64,000 bases of DNA from JANWXD01 sp035575135 (GCA_035575135.1 DATLYE010000091.1:3835-67834), one strand, 5' to 3'; shown: positions 35,688 to 44,703, counted from the stretch's first letter. Notes: generated by a model not told the origin, from the letters alone. Made by a program: numbers and translations.

Positions 35688-37580
35688 TTAGCCTTCGTGT
35701 GCGGGTTCCCGGCCACCTGAAGCCCGGGATGCCGGTGGGATTGCGGTGTTTGCCGCTGCCGGATCAGGACAAGCCACGCGGATCTTCTCACCGCTCCCGT
35801 CTTCCTTTCGCGCCAGAGCCCGCAACTCCGCCAGGAGTCTGTCCAGATCCGCTCCCTCGCGGCGGCAGGCCTGCTCGATTGTGACCGCCCGCGCCATGGT
35901 CCGTCGCAGAACCGGATTGCGCAGTGGAGCAAAGCCGTGGCGCACGAAGATCTCCAGTGATTCTGGATACCGCGCCAGTACGTCAGCCACCCGGGTTTCG
36001 GGTCCGAGCAGAAGCGGTTGTGCCGATCCGGTTTCGGATAACGGCTGCCGCTCGAGTTGGATTCCTTTGCGCATACAACGGACCAGATCCGCGGCCCAGA
36101 GGCTCAGCCCAGCGACTTCGAGGAAACCGCTGGCGCCCATGATCGGGTAGGCCCGCACTGTGTAATCGGTGGCGATTTCGCTCGCGACCCGAAGCCCGTT
36201 GCCAAGGTTCAGCAGCAGAAACGCGCTCCACAGTGGAGGAAGCTGTCTCAAATCGAGGCCGCACAGCGTGGGAACTACTTTCGACGAAACGCCTACAATC
36301 ATCAGCGTGATGAAGCCCACCGTCAGCGCGTGCCGGTAAGCGCCGAAGAAGGCGTGCGAAAAAGGCGAGGAGGCGCCGGTCAGGGGCTTGTAGATCCACA
36401 AGTCGTAGGCTGGCGTGACGGCGAGCATGGCGGCTGCGATCATAAACCACGCGTAGGCAGCGCGGACAAACTTCAATCCCCGGTCGAGCTCGGCTGGCAC
36501 AACCGGGCCGTAGAGCCGGTATTGGCGTGGCGTGCCGAGGGCCGCCGCCAGCAGTACCAGCGAGGCGATTTGAGGACCGGCCAGCCACGCCATCCGCCCC
36601 GTGAGCCGAGCCGCCAGGAACGTCCCCGCGCTCAGGGCGACCGCTCCGTTGAGACCCCACAACAGGAAACGCCGCCAGGCGGCTGAGGGTTCGCGCAAGC
36701 CGTACGCGTGCGGCAGAAACCGCAGTGAGACGCCCAGGATCATCATGACGGCAACCCCCAGCAGTTGCACGTCGCGGTAGGGCACATTAAAAGCGGCGAC
36801 GCGCCGCAGGAACTCCTCGCGACTCGACACGTTCTCAAACAACCAGAAGACGACCGGGGTCGCTGCGGCCGCCACCAGGAACCACACACACGAAGAAATC
36901 ACAAAGGCATCGTAGACCTCGCGCTTGGCGGCCCTGACGAACGTTTCGTGCAAGAGCCGACAGAATAGCGCAACGCTTGCCAGTTGCAGCAGGCCGCCCA
37001 GGATGCCGAGGATGAGAAATCCGTTGTGAGGCGCCATCAGGTGCCCCGCCGTCTGCAGCAGGATGCCCGCCAGCATCAGCGGGAGGGTGCTGATGGCCAT
37101 GGCAGGCCGGGCCAGCGCCGTGTGCTTGAAGCGCGGGAAGGCTTGGTAAGCGAAGCCCATGATGAACAGGCCTACGAAACCGAAGACCATCGCGTCACCG
37201 TGGGCCAGCACCCAGGAATAATCCACACCCGCGAAGTGACGGTTGCGCCCGATCAGAAACAGGTTGATGGCGCCCCACGAACAACCGAGCGTCAACACAA
37301 CGGCCAGACCTGCGAGGAAGAAAGGCCGGTAGATCGTGTCCGCGCGAGATGGAACGCTCGCGGGCACGACGTCGCAGCATCCGGCAGCTTCCCTCAGCTC
37401 TCGCAGCAACTGATCCAGGGGCACGTTATGTAAGCGCGCAAACCAGGCCACGGTCTCCCGCGGCCCGTGCGGCCCGCCGCAGCCGCGCAGGCCATATCGG
37501 TCGAGCACAAGCCGCGCGGACGGAAAGCGCCGGATGAGGTCCGGCAGCATCGTCTCGCCGGTGACTGGCCACTCTTGCAT
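35688..37580 (-). CDS. nnrS: NnrS-family haem membrane protein flanked by DUF542- and DUF1858-like domains
   Basis: A 630-residue chimera. The central part (about 80-520) is polytopic with about 12 TM segments and NnrS motifs (YRPFFLAGLAVVLTLGCSWG, VLAHGDAMVFGFVGLFIMGF, HALTVGFITLMIVGVSSKVV). The N-terminal 70 residues resemble DUF542/DUF1858 redox domains (MLPDLIRRFPSARLVLDRYG then LRGCGGPHGPRETV), and the C-terminal 120 include a DUF1858 domain (VADVLARYPESLEIFVRHGF, VTIEQACRREGADLDRLLAE). NnrS proteins protect against NO stress in denitrifiers. It is 17 bp downstream of the hemerythrin gene, one operon. Confidence 0.85.
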   Translation of the reverse strand: MQEWPVTGETMLPDLIRRFPSARLVLDRYGLRGCGGPHGPRETVAWFARLHNVPLDQLLRELREAAGCCDVVPASVPSRADTIYRPFFLAGLAVVLTLGCSWGAINLFLIGRNRHFAGVDYSWVLAHGDAMVFGFVGLFIMGFAYQAFPRFKHTALARPAMAISTLPLMLAGILLQTAGHLMAPHNGFLILGILGGLLQLASVALFCRLLHETFVRAAKREVYDAFVISSCVWFLVAAAATPVVFWLFENVSSREEFLRRVAAFNVPYRDVQLLGVAVMMILGVSLRFLPHAYGLREPSAAWRRFLLWGLNGAVALSAGTFLAARLTGRMAWLAGPQIASLVLLAAALGTPRQYRLYGPVVPAELDRGLKFVRAAYAWFMIAAAMLAVTPAYDLWIYKPLTGASSPFSHAFFGAYRHALTVGFITLMIVGVSSKVVPTLCGLDLRQLPPLWSAFLLLNLGNGLRVASEIATDYTVRAYPIMGASGFLEVAGLSLWAADLVRCMRKGIQLERQPLSETGSAQPLLLGPETRVADVLARYPESLEIFVRHGFAPLRNPVLRRTMARAVTIEQACRREGADLDRLLAELRALARKEDGSGEKIRVACPDPAAANTAIPPASRASGGREPAHEG

Positions 37581-37597
37581 AGCCCCACTATTGCGCC

Positions 37598-38080
37598 CTA
37601 GGATGCCCGCTGCTTGCGGTACTCGAGAAGCGTCGTGGCTTTGCGTCGCATCTCCTGCATGCGCTCCAGCAGGGACTCCTGCTGCTCGGCGGGTAAGCGC
37701 TCAATGTAGAGCGAGAGCCCGTCACAGGTCACGGGATGTTCCCAGATGAGGTCCAGGTAGCTTTCCGCAGCGCGTGCGTCGTTGGCATCCCAGGCCGGCT
37801 TGGAACTCAGTTCCGCCAGAGCCGCGACAGCCCGGAATACGCCGTCGTGCTCGACCAACAGTCGCTGGAGCCGCCCTTCCCCCAGGAATCCTTTGAGGCT
37901 GGGGTAGAGATACCGCTCTTCGAACTCGAAATGCGGCCCCACCAGGCGATCGGCTTCAGCCAGCACGGCGCGCAACCGCGCAGGGTCGCGCTGCTCGATC
38001 GCATTCCGAACGTCAAAGAGCGCCTGCACGACCTTCGTGTGGTCGCTGTGGAATTCGTTGATCAGAGTGGATGTCGCCAT
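37598..38080 (-). CDS. hemerythrin HHE domain protein
   Basis: A 160-residue cytoplasmic protein with di-iron ligands: His in LINEFHSDHTKVVQAL, PHFEFEERYLYPSLKGFL (His and Glu), LLVEHDGVFRAVAALAEL and a C-terminal His in LIWEHPVTCDGLSLY. A likely role is O2/NO/iron sensing or Fe-S repair. The start is ATG 38080 (longer in-frame start at 38104 lacks family sequence). It is head of the operon with nnrS and divergent from the Rrf2-nar-act operon. Confidence 0.88.
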   Translation of the reverse strand: MATSTLINEFHSDHTKVVQALFDVRNAIEQRDPARLRAVLAEADRLVGPHFEFEERYLYPSLKGFLGEGRLQRLLVEHDGVFRAVAALAELSSKPAWDANDARAAESYLDLIWEHPVTCDGLSLYIERLPAEQQESLLERMQEMRRKATTLLEYRKQRAS

Positions 38081-38149
38081 TGCCTTACGCCCTCCGGATA
38101 CCAAAGGGAGATTCTGTCAACCAGAATACGTCCGCCGGGACCGCAGATC

Positions 38150-38167
38150 CTGTGACCAAAGTCACCA
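38150..38167. promoter_or_regulatory. CRP/FNR-like operator between hemerythrin and Rrf2-nar genes
   Basis: GTGAC-CAAA-GTCAC (38152-38165) is a perfect dyad inside CTGTGACCAAAGTCACCA and matches the register of the ric site. Centre 38158.5. On the minus strand TATTCT (38128-38123) gives a start near 38116, so the site is at about -42, class II. For the plus promoter (start about 38232) it is near -73, a class I position. The regulator gene itself is not in this window. Confidence 0.55.
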
Positions 38168-38197
38168 AAGTCGATGGGAAAAACCGATAAAAAGGTC

Positions 38198-38225
38198 TTG
38201 ACATACAGTACCGACATTGTACACT
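38198..38225 (+). promoter_or_regulatory. sigma-70-type promoter of the Rrf2-nar-act operon
   Basis: TTGACA (38198-38203), a 16-bp spacer, and TACACT (38220-38225) put the start near 38232 and the ATG at 38247. This is the best-matching promoter in the window. Confidence 0.7.
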
Positions 38226-38240
38226 TGTAGATGAACAAGT
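38223..38240. promoter_or_regulatory. dyad over the Rrf2 promoter start, possible autoregulatory operator
   Basis: ACTTGTAGATGAACAAGT is a perfect 6-bp inverted repeat with a 6-bp centre, overlapping the -10 box and the predicted start. A position like this would fit repression by the Rrf2 protein encoded just downstream. Rrf2 operators vary, so identity is unproven. Confidence 0.4.
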
Positions 38241-38246
38241 CGTCAA

Positions 38247-38720
38247 ATGCTGTCACACACGGCCGAATACGCGCTGCGCGCTCTGGTTCACCTGGCGGCG
38301 CTGCCAGCCGGCAAGGTGATACTCGGCAAGGACTTGGCAGACAGAACGGCCATCCCCGCCAGATACCTCTCCAAGATCCTGTGGGTGTTGGGTAACGCCG
38401 GGATCATTGATGCCACGCGGGGGTCCGGGGGCGGGTACCGTTTGCGCCGTCCCGCCCGGGAAATTCGGCTGGCGGAAGTCGTGGACCTGTTTGACAAAGC
38501 GCGTGCCCGGCCGGTGTGCCTGCTCGGCTGGAACCCCGAGTGCTCTGATGCGAAGCCCTGCCCGGCACATGCGGCCTGGAAGAACGTCCGGGATGCGTAC
38601 ATCCGCTTCCTGGAGACGACGACAATTGCCGACATCGCTCATCTACCGGGCGACCTTTGCCAGACGGCGGAAGGCTCGGTTCCGGGCGCGGGCAAGGAGG
38701 ATTTTTGTGGGGCAAATTAA
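38247..38720 (+). CDS. Rrf2-family Fe-S transcription regulator (NsrR/IscR-like)
   Basis: A 157-residue regulator: N-terminal winged helix (MLSHTAEYALRALVHLAALP, IPARYLSKILWVLGNAGIID, RGSGGGYRLRRPAREIRLAE) and three Cys at C91, C99 and C105 (VCLLGWNPECSDAKPCPAH). NsrR and IscR have CX5CX5C; here it is CX7CX5C, so the cluster loop is longer than usual. Likely an NO- or redox-sensitive Fe-S repressor or activator for the nar-act operon. It is the first gene of that operon and overlaps the cytochrome gene by 14 bp. Confidence 0.88.
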   Translation: MLSHTAEYALRALVHLAALPAGKVILGKDLADRTAIPARYLSKILWVLGNAGIIDATRGSGGGYRLRRPAREIRLAEVVDLFDKARARPVCLLGWNPECSDAKPCPAHAAWKNVRDAYIRFLETTTIADIAHLPGDLCQTAEGSVPGAGKEDFCGAN

Positions 38721-39558
38721 GGTTTTAAGGACTTATTGGCTGATAATCGGTACGGCGTTGTCGCTCTCTCCGGCCCCGGCGCAGGAGGCCGCCGACTTTT
38801 TCCGCCAGAATTGCGCCAGCTGCCATACCATCGGCGGCGGGCGGCTCACCGGACCGGACCTCAAGAATGTCACACAGCGCAAGGACCGAGCCTGGCTGAT
38901 CGAGTTTATGCTCAACCCCCAGGCCATGCTGGACCGCGGAGATCCGTATGCCCTGAAGCTGCAACAGGAGGCCCGCGGCGTGGTCATGCCCGCCATCGCC
39001 GGTCTGACACGAGAACGCGCTGAGGCCCTGCTGAAATTGATCGAAGCCGAATCCAAACTGGAAAAGTCGCAGTTTGCGGGCATTCAGATCACCGACCGGC
39101 CGTTTACCCCGTACGAAATCTCCGAAGGGCGTCGCATCTTCACTGGAGAGCGCAAGTTGGCCGCCGGCGGACCTTCCTGCCTCGCCTGCCACTCCGTTGA
39201 GGGCACGCCCGGAATAGGTGGCGGGCGCCTGGGGCCGGATCTGACCCGCGTCTACGGGCGCCTTCAGGGGCGCAAGAATCTCGCCGCGTGGCTCATGGCG
39301 CCGGCCACGCCGACGATGCAGTCCGTCTTCCGCAAGCACCCCCTTCGGCCGGAAGAGATCCTGCTGCTCGTGGCGTTCTTCGAGGACAAAGCCCGGAGCG
39401 GTCGGGAGGCAAGCGCCGTCGGCCTGCTGACATTCTTCCTGGCCGGTCTGGGCGGAACCGTGGTGGCCCTCATTCTGTTCGATTCCGCGTGGCGGCGGCG
39501 CTTCCGGGCCGTGCGCCGGCTACTGGTGTCTCCCGATGGAATGCGAGGTGTGCGATGA
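38707..39558 (+). CDS. dihaem c-type cytochrome, membrane-anchored (NarC-like position)
   Basis: A 283-residue protein. N-terminal signal (VLRTYWLIIGTALSLSPAPA), haem site 1 CASCH at C36-H40, haem site 2 CLACH at C158-H162, and a C-terminal TM anchor (GLLTFFLAGLGGTVVALILF) with a basic cytoplasmic tail. It sits directly before narG with an ATGA overlap, as narC does in Thermus nar operons. It may accept electrons from ACIII or donate to a periplasmic nitrogen-oxide reductase. Start is GTG 38707 with AAGGAGG 6 nt upstream. Confidence 0.85.
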   Translation: MGQIKVLRTYWLIIGTALSLSPAPAQEAADFFRQNCASCHTIGGGRLTGPDLKNVTQRKDRAWLIEFMLNPQAMLDRGDPYALKLQQEARGVVMPAIAGLTRERAEALLKLIEAESKLEKSQFAGIQITDRPFTPYEISEGRRIFTGERKLAAGGPSCLACHSVEGTPGIGGGRLGPDLTRVYGRLQGRKNLAAWLMAPATPTMQSVFRKHPLRPEEILLLVAFFEDKARSGREASAVGLLTFFLAGLGGTVVALILFDSAWRRRFRAVRRLLVSPDGMRGVR

Positions 39559-42500
39559 AGCCGAATGGCGGCTTGACCTGGATTAAAGACGAAGTCAAAC
39601 CCAAGCTGCGCAGTTGGGAGGAGTTCTACCGCAACCGCTGGCAGCACGACAAGATTGTCCGCAGCACGCACGGTGTCAACTGTACGGGCGGCTGTTCCTG
39701 GCAGATCTACGTCAAAGACGGCATCGTGACGTGGGAAATGCAGGCCCTCGATTACCCGTCTCTGGAAGCTGGCCTGCCCCCCTACGAACCCCGCGGCTGC
39801 CAGCGCGGTATTTCCTACTCCTGGTACTTATACAGTCCTCTACGGGTCAAATACCCGTACGCCCGAGGCGCGTTGCTCGATCTGTGGAAGGCGGCGCGGG
39901 CGGAGCATGAGGATCCGGTGGAGGCCTGGGCGTCGCTCGTCGAGAATCCTGAGCGGCGCGCCCGCTGGCAGCGTGCCCGCGGCAAAGGCGGCTTCCGCCG
40001 CGTAGACTGGGACACCGCAGTCGAACTGATCGCCGCGGCCTGCATCTATACCATTCGCAAATACGGCCCGGATCGGATTGCGGGCTTCTCACCGATTCCC
40101 GCCATGTCCATGATCAGTTACGCGGCCGGAGCTCGCATGCTGCAGTTGATGGGCGGCGTCTCGCTTTCCTTTTACGACTGGTATTGCGATTTGCCGCCGG
40201 CTTCTCCGGAGACCTGGGGCGAGCAAACGGACGTCCACGAGTCGGCCGACTGGTACAACGCCAAACTGCTGGCGGTCATGGGATCCAACCTCAACATGAC
40301 CCGCACCCCGGACTGCCATTTCGCCTCGGAGGCACGCCACAACGGCTCCAAGATGTGGGTGTTTTCGCCGGACTTCAGCCAGGTCTCCAAATACGCTGAC
40401 GAATGGGTGGCGATTAACGCCGGCCAGGACGGCGCGTGGTGGATGGCGGTCAATCATGTGCTGCTCAAAGAGTTCCACCACGAGCAACAGGCTCCTTACT
40501 TTCTGGATTACCTGCGGCAGTATACGGATGCGCCCTTCCTGGTGGAGCTCGAGCCCCTGGAGCACGGTTACCGCCCCGGCCGGCTGGTGCGGGCCAACCG
40601 CCTGGAGACTTACAGGGAGGTGGAGAACGGCGACTGGAAATTTCTGATGTGGGATCGCGGCGATAGCCGCCCCAAGATGCCCGTGGGCACCGTCGGTTTC
40701 CGCTGGGGATCGGAGAAAGGTAAGTGGAATCTGACGCTGCGGGACGGGCTTGACGGCAGCGAGATCCGCCCCGCGCTTACGTTCCTGGAAGAGCATGACG
40801 CGGTCGTGCAGGTGTGCTTCGATGATTTCGGCGAGGGCCGCCTTCTCTGGCGCGGAGTGCCGGTCAAGCGTCTCCGGACCGCTTCCGGCGATCCGATCAC
40901 TGTGACCTCCGTCTATGACCTGCTGATGGCCCAGTATGGCGTCGCCCGCGGACTCGAGGGTGACTACCCGCACGACTACAACGACGATCTGCCCTACACG
41001 CCGGCGTGGTCGGAAAAGTATACCGGAATGGGCCGGGATCTTGTGATCCGCTTCGCCCGCGAGTGGGGCCGGACCGCCGTGCTGACTCGCGGTAAGTGCA
41101 TGGTCATCATCGGCGCGGGCATTAATCACTGGTACCACAACAACCTGATGTACCGTGCTGCAATTCACGCGCTCATGTTTTGCGGGTGCGTGGGCGTCAA
41201 CGGCGGCGGGCTGGCGCATTACGTCGGGCAGGAGAAGCTGGCGCCGATGGAGTCGTGGTCTGCAATCGCCTTCGCCCGCGACTGGCACCCGGCCGCCCGA
41301 CAGCAGAACGCCCCGAGCTGGCATTACATCCACAGCGACCAGTGGCGGTACGAAAAAGAGTTCACCGACTACCACACCGTGCCGCAAAACGGCCGGCCGG
41401 ACTCCATCGCGCGCGGCCACACCGCCGACCTTCAGGTCCGGGCCGTCCGTAACGGCTGGCTGCCTTTCTATCCGCAGTTCGATCGCAACCCGCTCGATGT
41501 TGTCCGGCAAGCCCGGGCCGCCGGCGCCAAGTCTCCAGAGGAAATCACCGCCTGGATTGTTGCACAGCTCAAAGAGCGGAAACTGCGGTTCGCAGTGGAA
41601 GATCCCGACGCTCCGGAAAACTGGCCGCGGGTGTGGTTTATCTGGCGCGGCAATGCGTTGCTGTCCAGCGCCAAAGGCCACGAGTACTTCCTCAAGCACT
41701 ACCTCGGCACGCACACCAACGCCATCGCTGAGGATCTGGCCCGTGATTCCGTCCGCGAAATCGTCTGGCGCGATCCCGCTCCCCAGGGAAAGATGGATCT
41801 GGTCGTAGATCTCAATTTCCGCATGGATACTTCAGCCCTGTATTCCGACATCGTTCTCCCCGCAGCCACCTGGTACGAAAAGGCGGACCTCAACTCCACG
41901 GATCTCCACAGTTTTATTCACCCGCTCTCGGCGGCCGTCCCTCCGTGCTGGGAATCCAAGAGCGACTGGCAGATCTTCCGGACCATCGCCCGGAAATTCT
42001 CCGAGCTCGCCGCCAAGCATCTGCCCGACCCGGTCGAGGACGTGATCGCGACGCCGCTGGCGCACGACACCCCGGCCGAGATCGCGCAACCGGAAATGAA
42101 GGATTGGCTCCTGGGTCAGGTGGAAGCTGTTCCGGGAAAAACCATGCCGGCCCTGCGCGTGGTCACACGCGACTACAAGAATCTCTACAACCAGTTCGTC
42201 TCGCTCGGCCCGCTGGTCAGGGACGCCGGACTGGGAGCACACGGCACCCATTACCGCGCCGAAGACTTCTACGACGACTTGCTGCGTACGGGCCCTGCCG
42301 TTTCCTGGGACGGCAAACAGTATCCCTCGCTGTTCGAGGACGAACAGGTCTGCGACGCGATCCTGCGCTTCGCAACGGTGACCAACGGAGAGCTGGCCTG
42401 GCGATCTTACCGAAACATGGAGGAAAAAGTTGGCCTCCCGCTCACCCATCTTGCGGAAAAGAGCCGCAGTGTACGTGTCACTTATAAAGAACTGCAATCG

Positions 42501-43196
42501 CGGCCGCAGCGCTTCATCAACAGCCCCATGTGGTCCGGGCTGCTGGATAACGGCCGCGCCTACGCACCCTTTACGTACAACGTCGAATGCCTCGTCCCGT
42601 GGAGAACGCTCACCGGGCGGCAGCATTTCTATCTCGATCATCCGGGCTACCTGGATTTCGGTGAACATCTGCCCACCTACAAGCCAAAACCACTCCCCAC
42701 CCAATACGCCGACCTGCGCTTCAGCCGCGAGGCCGGCCCTTCGAAAATGCTGAACTTTCTGACGCCGCACGGTAAGTGGCATATCCACTCTACCTACGGC
42801 GATAACCACCGCATGACCACTCTGTCCCGAGGGGTGGAGCCCTTCTGGATGAACGACAAGGATGCAGCCGAGATCGGTATTCGGGACAACGACTGGGTGG
42901 AAGTACATAATGACCACGGCGTCGTGGTTACTCGCGCGGCGGTGAGCGCCAGAATCCCGCGCGGCGTCTGCATTCAGTACCACTCCCCCGAGCGCACCTA
43001 CTCCGTGCCGAAGTCGCCCCTGCGAGGGTACCGGCGTGCGGGCGGGCACAACAGCCTCACGCGCGCCCGTCTCAAGCCCAACCTTATGGTGGGAGGGTAC
43101 GGACAGTTCACCTATCACTTCAACTACTGGGGTCCCACGGGCGTGAACCGGGACACGCACGTGTTGGTCCGCAAACTCCCGGACCTGAAATGGTGA
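39555..43196 (+). CDS. narG: respiratory nitrate reductase alpha subunit NarG
   Basis: A 1213-residue Mo-bis-MGD catalytic subunit with cytoplasmic topology (no Tat signal). FS0 ligands H39-X3-C43-X3-C47-X34-C82 (RSTHGVNCTGGCSW then RGCQRG) match NarG spacing. The Mo region ADWYNAKLLAVMGSNLNMTRTPDCHF includes the expected Asp. C-terminal motifs CIQYHSPERTYSVPKSPLRG and GPTGVNRDTHVLVRKLP are typical. It reduces nitrate to nitrite with quinol electrons through NarHI. Start ATGA overlaps the cytochrome stop. Confidence 0.96.
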   Translation: MKPNGGLTWIKDEVKPKLRSWEEFYRNRWQHDKIVRSTHGVNCTGGCSWQIYVKDGIVTWEMQALDYPSLEAGLPPYEPRGCQRGISYSWYLYSPLRVKYPYARGALLDLWKAARAEHEDPVEAWASLVENPERRARWQRARGKGGFRRVDWDTAVELIAAACIYTIRKYGPDRIAGFSPIPAMSMISYAAGARMLQLMGGVSLSFYDWYCDLPPASPETWGEQTDVHESADWYNAKLLAVMGSNLNMTRTPDCHFASEARHNGSKMWVFSPDFSQVSKYADEWVAINAGQDGAWWMAVNHVLLKEFHHEQQAPYFLDYLRQYTDAPFLVELEPLEHGYRPGRLVRANRLETYREVENGDWKFLMWDRGDSRPKMPVGTVGFRWGSEKGKWNLTLRDGLDGSEIRPALTFLEEHDAVVQVCFDDFGEGRLLWRGVPVKRLRTASGDPITVTSVYDLLMAQYGVARGLEGDYPHDYNDDLPYTPAWSEKYTGMGRDLVIRFAREWGRTAVLTRGKCMVIIGAGINHWYHNNLMYRAAIHALMFCGCVGVNGGGLAHYVGQEKLAPMESWSAIAFARDWHPAARQQNAPSWHYIHSDQWRYEKEFTDYHTVPQNGRPDSIARGHTADLQVRAVRNGWLPFYPQFDRNPLDVVRQARAAGAKSPEEITAWIVAQLKERKLRFAVEDPDAPENWPRVWFIWRGNALLSSAKGHEYFLKHYLGTHTNAIAEDLARDSVREIVWRDPAPQGKMDLVVDLNFRMDTSALYSDIVLPAATWYEKADLNSTDLHSFIHPLSAAVPPCWESKSDWQIFRTIARKFSELAAKHLPDPVEDVIATPLAHDTPAEIAQPEMKDWLLGQVEAVPGKTMPALRVVTRDYKNLYNQFVSLGPLVRDAGLGAHGTHYRAEDFYDDLLRTGPAVSWDGKQYPSLFEDEQVCDAILRFATVTNGELAWRSYRNMEEKVGLPLTHLAEKSRSVRVTYKELQSRPQRFINSPMWSGLLDNGRAYAPFTYNVECLVPWRTLTGRQHFYLDHPGYLDFGEHLPTYKPKPLPTQYADLRFSREAGPSKMLNFLTPHGKWHIHSTYGDNHRMTTLSRGVEPFWMNDKDAAEIGIRDNDWVEVHNDHGVVVTRAAVSARIPRGVCIQYHSPERTYSVPKSPLRGYRRAGGHNSLTRARLKPNLMVGGYGQFTYHFNYWGPTGVNRDTHVLVRKLPDLKW

Positions 43197-43212
43197 GGAA
43201 AGGAGCACCGCG

Positions 43213-44703
43213 ATGAACGTCCGATCGCAAATCTCCATGGTCTTCCACCTGGATAAGTGCATCGGGTGCCATACCTGCAGTATTGCCTGCAAGAACATCT
43301 GGACCGACCGCAAGGGCACAGAATACATGTGGTGGAACAATGTGGAGACCAAGCCCGGCACCGGTTATCCCACACTGTGGGAGGACCAGGAAAAATACAA
43401 CGGGGGCTGGAAGGTTGAAAACGGCAGACTCCAGCTCCGTTCGACAAGCAAGGCCAGAACTGTTTTCAACATTTTCCACCATCCGCAAATGCCCACGCTC
43501 GACGATTACTATGAGCCGTGGACTTACGATTATCAGGCTCTCTTTAATGCTCCGGAGGGCTCCGACCAGCCCACTGCCGTCCCGGTCTCCATGATTACCG
43601 GAGAGCTGATCCAGATCGAATCGGGTCCGAACTGGGACGACGACCTCGGCGGCTCGCCCCTGTATGCGGAAAACGATCCCAACCTCAACGGTCTTACCGA
43701 GGAGCAGCGCCGTCAGTTGTTCGCCGTCGAGCGGCTGGTCTTTTTCTACTTTCCGCGGATCTGCAACCACTGCCTGAATCCTGCCTGTGTGGCGGCATGC
43801 CCTTCCGGGGCGCTTTACAAACGGGGCGAGGACGGTATCGTCCTTCTGGACCAGAACCGGTGCCGGGCCTGGCGCGCCTGCATCGCGGCTTGCCCCTACA
43901 AAAAGGTTTTCTTCAACTGGTTTACCGGGAAGTCGGAGAAATGCATCCTTTGTTTCCCGCGCGTCGAGACGGGCCAGGCGCCGGCATGCTTCCACTCCTG
44001 CGTCGGACGCATCCGCTACCTCGGTGTTCTTCTCTATGACGCCGAGCGGATCGAGGAAGCTGCCAAGAGCCCCGAAGAGGAATTGATCGAAGCGCAACGC
44101 TCTCTGATACTGGACCCGTTTGACCCCGAGGTCATTGCCGCCGCCCGGGCCAACGGTGTGCATGATTCCGTCATCGAGGCGGCTCAGCGGTCGCCGGTCT
44201 ACAAGTTCGTCAAACTATGGAAAATCGCTCTGCCGCCGCATATCGAGTACCGTACGCTTCCGATGCTGTTTTACGTGCCGCCCCTGGCGCCGGTGATGGC
44301 CGTACGGCGGAACAGCACGGTAACCCACGTCTGCGAAGACTTGTTCCACGACATTGACGAGGCGCGCGTCCCGATGAAGTTTCTGGCCAACCTGTTTGGT
44401 GCGGGCCATGAAGGGAAGGTGCGCTACGCGCTGCGCAAGCAAAAGGCGGTGCGCTGGTGGCGGCGCGCCGTGACCGTGGGCGATGTGGATCGGGAAACAG
44501 CGGAACGCATGCTGCGCGAAGCCGATTGTTCGGTGCAGGAAGCCGAAGACATCTACCGACTGACGTCCCTGTGCACTTTTGAGGAGCGCTTCGTGATTCC
44601 GCCGGCGCACCGGGAGGAAGCCATCGAGATGCTGGCCGATCCTCTGGACTACAAGCAGAGCGCAGGCTTCGGATTCCTGTCCGGGCCGCGGAGGGGCATC
44701 TGA
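43213..44703 (+). CDS. narH: nitrate reductase beta subunit NarH
   Basis: A 496-residue Fe-S subunit. Cys motifs for four clusters: HLDKCIGCHTCSIACKNIW, ICNHCLNPACVAACPSGALY, CRAWRACIAACPYKKVFFNW, and EKCILCFPRVETG with CFHSC. The Trp in CRAWRAC replaces a Cys and fits the [3Fe-4S] centre of NarH. It follows narG by 16 bp and shares one base with narJ (TGATG). Confidence 0.97.
   Translation: MNVRSQISMVFHLDKCIGCHTCSIACKNIWTDRKGTEYMWWNNVETKPGTGYPTLWEDQEKYNGGWKVENGRLQLRSTSKARTVFNIFHHPQMPTLDDYYEPWTYDYQALFNAPEGSDQPTAVPVSMITGELIQIESGPNWDDDLGGSPLYAENDPNLNGLTEEQRRQLFAVERLVFFYFPRICNHCLNPACVAACPSGALYKRGEDGIVLLDQNRCRAWRACIAACPYKKVFFNWFTGKSEKCILCFPRVETGQAPACFHSCVGRIRYLGVLLYDAERIEEAAKSPEEELIEAQRSLILDPFDPEVIAAARANGVHDSVIEAAQRSPVYKFVKLWKIALPPHIEYRTLPMLFYVPPLAPVMAVRRNSTVTHVCEDLFHDIDEARVPMKFLANLFGAGHEGKVRYALRKQKAVRWWRRAVTVGDVDRETAERMLREADCSVQEAEDIYRLTSLCTFEERFVIPPAHREEAIEMLADPLDYKQSAGFGFLSGPRRGI

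Noticed and set aside
39555..44703. Nitrite oxidoreductase (NXR) instead of nitrate reductase
   Set aside because: NarG lacks a Tat signal, narJ and a NarI cytochrome b with both His pairs are present, and NarK is adjacent; all point to cytoplasm-facing nitrate reduction. A phylogeny would settle it.
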